Assembly: GCA_022376515.1 (NCBI GenBank)
Contig: WTXI01000002.1
Location: 1,054,001 to 1,118,000, forward strand
Length of the DNA stretch: 64,000 nucleotides
Reading direction: 5' to 3'
Source: Lactifluus volemus
Lineage: Eukaryota > Basidiomycota > Agaricomycetes > Russulales > Russulaceae
Shown: piece after piece, positions 61,268 to 64,000 of the stretch
Numbering within the stretch: position 1 is the stretch's first letter
How the letters are laid out: every line of letters begins with the position of its first letter
Position numbers and translations under genes: made by a program
Notes under the pieces: model-generated
The model's input: only the letters and a program-made list of their open reading frames with translations
The model's database searches: none
Told to the model about the DNA's origin: nothing

Positions 61268-62528
61268 CTAATCGACCATTCTGAAATGGTCTAGATCAAT
61301 AGTCGAGTAAAGAAGACCACCATCCATCATGTCCTCAATTTCTTGCCTACAGTGCATTTCTCCATCAGTATCGCACAGAATGTAGGTCAAGGATATAAAC
61401 ATTAGTCACCGGATCTCAGAAATATCACATTTGTGGACTGTGAAGCAATTCACACACGGTATACAGTGAAGATGGACACACCATCTGGGAAGAGGGGGCA
61501 TTGTCGTAGAGCTGTACCATTATTGCCCTCTGTAACGGGCTGAGTGATGAATAAGGATCTTGTAGGAGAGACGGCTGGCTGCTCGCTGTCAATAGGGGAT
61601 CAACGGAGGGTCTGGATGGAGGTCGAGGGGGCTGTTGCTGAGGCAAAGACGTAGGCTGTCGAGAAAGTCCTGCTTCGTTCAGTTCCTCATCGTGGCGATT
61701 AATCAACGCAAGCCTATCAAATTCCTCAAACGTGGCATCGGAAACGTCGTTCCACGTTATTTCATCTGCGCCGCCAGTGGGGTCCTCCTCAGGCCCATTC
61801 CCCTCGGAAGCATGTCTCTGCACGCTCGGCGGAGACTGCGATACATTGGCCGTGGGCAATGGAGGTAGCGCAGACTTATGGGTGAACTTATAAGTTAGCT
61901 TGGCTCACAATGCCCTCACACCCATAGGAGACTACTCACAGGGATTCCTTGCGTACTGTACACCAGAGCCGTCATTGCTCCAAGCAATGAAAGAAAGGTT
62001 CATGCATGTCGAGGACGGGACGGGTGTGCGTCGCTATTAGCTGGTTGACACCGTTATATATCTTGAGCTGCCCTATTACGCGAACGTAGACATAATACTT
62101 TTCACTGGCAAGTCGAATTATGGGTGGGAAGCGTTTTGGAGAGGCCTTCTTACTTACCCAACATGACACTCGAATCGGGGATTTGTTTCCGACCAGACAA
62201 AGATACGTCCCCCACTGCCGTCTTCCAAAACATATGCTTTCCCGGAGTTATACTCGCGGATGTCAACGATGTTCGCAACACAGGTGACCTAGACACGTCA
62301 TGTAACCTGGTTTTCTCCAGGAAACATCTTTTGTGATACCATATCGAGCTTGATTCCGTCTACGAAGAAACTGGATTGTGGATGTGACTGCTCAGCACGC
62401 AGGAGCTGCTTGATTGTGGCTGGATAAAGTGATTGAACACGGCCTCGCTATTGAAAATCGGATTAGCACAACCAGGGGTGACAGAGAACACTACGAACCG
62501 GCTGTCTCGGCGATCCTTCGTACGACAT
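61268..62528 (-). CDS. RFA2: Replication protein A 32-kDa subunit (RPA32/Rfa2), short N-terminus
   Basis: The middle subunit of the single-strand DNA-binding complex of replication and repair. The start at 62528 gives only MSYEGSPRQP before the first intron. The OB fold then runs RGRVQSLYPATIKQLLRAEQ, FVDGIKLDM, VTCVANIVDIREYNSGKAYV, LEDGSGGRIFVW, KYYVYVRVIGQLKIYNGVNQ and THTRPVLDMHEPFFHCL. A Pro/Ser/Gln-rich linker follows, then a winged-helix C-terminus (SSLSPLQRAIMVQLYDNAP ... EDMMDGGLLYSTIDLDHF) ending at TAG 61268-61270. The roughly 30-40-residue Ser/Gly-rich N-terminus that is phosphorylated in other RPA32 proteins is almost absent. The stop of a second RPA32-like gene lies about 1.35 kb upstream in the same orientation. 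Confidence 0.9.
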
Positions 62529-62685
62529 CGAGGGAAAAGTAGCGGTGTTTGATGCGGGAAGAGATGGTGTGACTTGGCAGCAGAATCTGTAAGTTGGTAC
62601 TAATCAGTAACTGTAATTGATCGAGTGCCAGATATCACTATACCATTACGTGGCCCAAGTAACGTCGCCAGGACAGGCATGAGAA
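62529..62685. promoter_or_regulatory. 157-bp shared promoter between RFA2 and the nucleotidase gene
   Basis: Divergent starts 157 bp apart. No core element recognised with confidence. Confidence 0.55.
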
Positions 62686-63762
62686 ATGTCGAACTCGTTG
62701 GAAGGCCAAAGTCACGTCCAAGTTGAACAGATTTCGGACAAGACGGCACGAACAAATCTGGTTGAGATCAAGGCGGATACTTACCCTTTGATTGCCGTGG
62801 ACCTAGATGACGTTTTATGTCAAACAACCAACTGCGTTGCGGAGTGTGCGTCCATCTCATTATTCAATCTCGTGGTTACTTAGCCCTTACCTATGTCAGG
62901 GCACAATCGCAGGTTTGGGACGGACATGCAAATCAAAGACTTTTATTGTATGCCATCGATCTCTTTATCCCATGTTGCTCATACCCACATACCGCCAGAC
63001 TCAACTTGGTATAAAGTATAATCATATCTGATGACCGACGAGTTATTGTGTACCCATCTAAGTGAACAGAATCCAGGTTGGGGTACAATAACGTCCACTG
63101 CAGACAAGCTCGAGGAGTTCTATGGCAACGACCAACTTAGTCATGCAGTTCCTGTGCCAGGATCTTTGGACGCCATGAACCGTCTTCGTGAGATGGGGTA
63201 TAGCCCAATTATCGTGACGGCTCGGTCAATGCTGCGCGAAGCAGAAAGCACCGCTATTTGGGTTGACAACCATTTCAATGGTAAGCTTCGTGACAGTTGA
63301 ATTCAGATTAGCAAGATCCATGCCATTGAAGGGATATTTCGCAATGTAATTTTCTCGTCGCAGGACCGCAATGGTCTTGCCCGCGATGGAAGATATATTG
63401 GAACAACACTTAGCAAGCTGCAGGTTCGTCTGACAGCTTCTGCATCACATTTTCGATAACTTGCACACCAGGTCTGCGAGGCGATCCGATCAGTGTTGCT
63501 CATCGACGACTCAATGGAGACTGCATTGGCTTTCGGACGAGATAACAACAGGCCAGTTCTTCTCTTCGGGGATTACGAGTGGAGCAAGCGTGTTGACGCG
63601 GGCAACCCTTGGACATTCGACGAAAAACTGACGCTCGAGGGTGGCAGGGAGTGGTGGAAAGAAGATAAAATAAGCCTACGGAATGAGGATAGCATCTGGA
63701 GAGTGCGAAATTGGGAGGAAGTATTACAATGGCTCAAAAGTGAACGTAGAACGTTGACATGA
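62686..63762 (+). CDS. HAD-superfamily 5'-nucleotidase-like protein
   Basis: The ATG at 62686 begins MSNSLEGQSHVQVEQ. HAD motif I is AVDLDDVLCQT (two aspartates, about residue 41). Exon 1 ends at 62845 and splices to 62900-62947, giving CVAEWHNRRFGTDMQIKDFY, a segment typical of fungal deoxyribonucleotidase-like proteins. After an intron with an uncertain acceptor (near 63060-63070) come NPGWGTITSTADKLEEFYGN, the cap region, motif II in SPIIVTARS, and motif IV in VLLIDDSMETALAFGR. The C-terminus ends LKSERRTLT at TGA 63760-63762. It resembles cytosolic 5'(3')-deoxyribonucleotidases (NT5C), which would dephosphorylate nucleotides, but specificity is not certain. Divergent from RFA2. Confidence 0.82.
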
Positions 63763-63880
63763 AACACCAGCACATAGGGAAGTACTATTTCACATGTAGG
63801 AGCAGAAGCCTGGCTGGGACTAGGCCCAAAAGGCTGAGGTGAAATCACGTCCTCAGCGCTGTTTTCGGTGAGATACAAAA

Positions 63881-64000
63881 CTATAGCGAAATCTGGAAAT
63901 GCGCCTCGTCAATCGTACTGTAGATGGTACCATCATCCATCAGTCGCTCGAGGGCTTGCCTACGTAGAACAGCCATATAAGTCACAGTTAACGTCGGGCG
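63881..64000 (-). CDS. Second RPA32-like gene, last exon only (runs off the right edge)
   Basis: On the minus strand, an acceptor TACGTAG precedes an exon coding QALERLMDDGTIYSTIDEAH FQISL, ending at TAG 63881-63883. It aligns residue for residue with the last exon of the RFA2 gene to the left (QEIEDMMDGGLLYSTIDLDH FRMVD). Both exons follow an intron at the same place and begin GCAAG. The YSTID...HF motif is the end of the RPA32 winged helix. Sequence upstream of the acceptor, to the edge, is treated as intron. Only the C-terminus is visible, so it could be intact or a fragment. Confidence 0.75.
   Translation of the reverse strand, partial: RPTLTVTYMAVLRRQALERLMDDGTIYSTIDEAHFQISL

Overview
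The window is fungal nuclear DNA, almost certainly from an agaricomycete (mushroom-forming basidiomycete). The protein-coding genes are cut by many GT-AG introns of about 40-60 nt, intergenic gaps are often under 200 bp, and the gene set is typical of fungi (SAGA Spt8, Spt6, Atg2, Coq11-like reductase, DUF4211 protein, SCAMP, ferric reductase). No species can be named from sequence alone.

Left end (1-6.5 kb), a nest of mobile DNA. A Ty1/copia Pol polyprotein runs in from the left edge and stops at 3384. It is followed by a polypurine tract and what looks like the start of a 3' LTR. Next comes an unrecognised minus-strand gene (exons between 6308 and about 3721) that has been hit repeatedly. 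A 1430-bp non-autonomous hAT-type element (4007-5436) with an 8-bp target duplication sits inside its last exon and contains a tRNA-derived sequence. Its 5' end has been duplicated into a 160-bp inverted repeat (6199-6536), and its 3' end abuts the retroelement.

Middle (7-40 kb), a gene-dense housekeeping block: TRM1 tRNA methyltransferase, ferric reductase, amino-acid permease, exosome MTR3, NSRP1-like splicing factor, a single-RRM protein, TAF13, a DUF4211 protein, a ~7.9-kb gene for a giant helical protein with a C1 zinc finger, a mitochondrial-type adenylate kinase, a Coq11-like reductase, a secreted double-psi beta-barrel protein, SCAMP and poly(A)-binding protein. The PABP gene has an A-rich 5' leader and an apparent one-base frameshift.

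Right part (40-64 kb): a SAM methyltransferase, SPT8, SRP54, a small membrane protein, SPT6, RLP24, ATG2, an RPA32 gene, a HAD-type nucleotidase, and at the right edge the last exon of a second RPA32-like gene. Several pairs are divergent across very short shared promoters: MTR3/NSRP1 70 bp, SPT8/SRP54 95 bp, SPT6/RLP24 131 bp, RPA32/nucleotidase 157 bp.

Most of the window is ordinary core metabolism and gene expression. Spt8, TAF13 and Spt6 act in RNA polymerase II transcription; NSRP1, PABP, MTR3 and TRM1 in RNA processing. The unusual material is the mobile-element nest with the inverted duplication at the left end, the two apparent C-homopolymer frameshifts, the RPA32 duplication, and the C1-containing giant protein. 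Exon boundaries given here are read by eye from splice sites and frame and are not transcript-supported.
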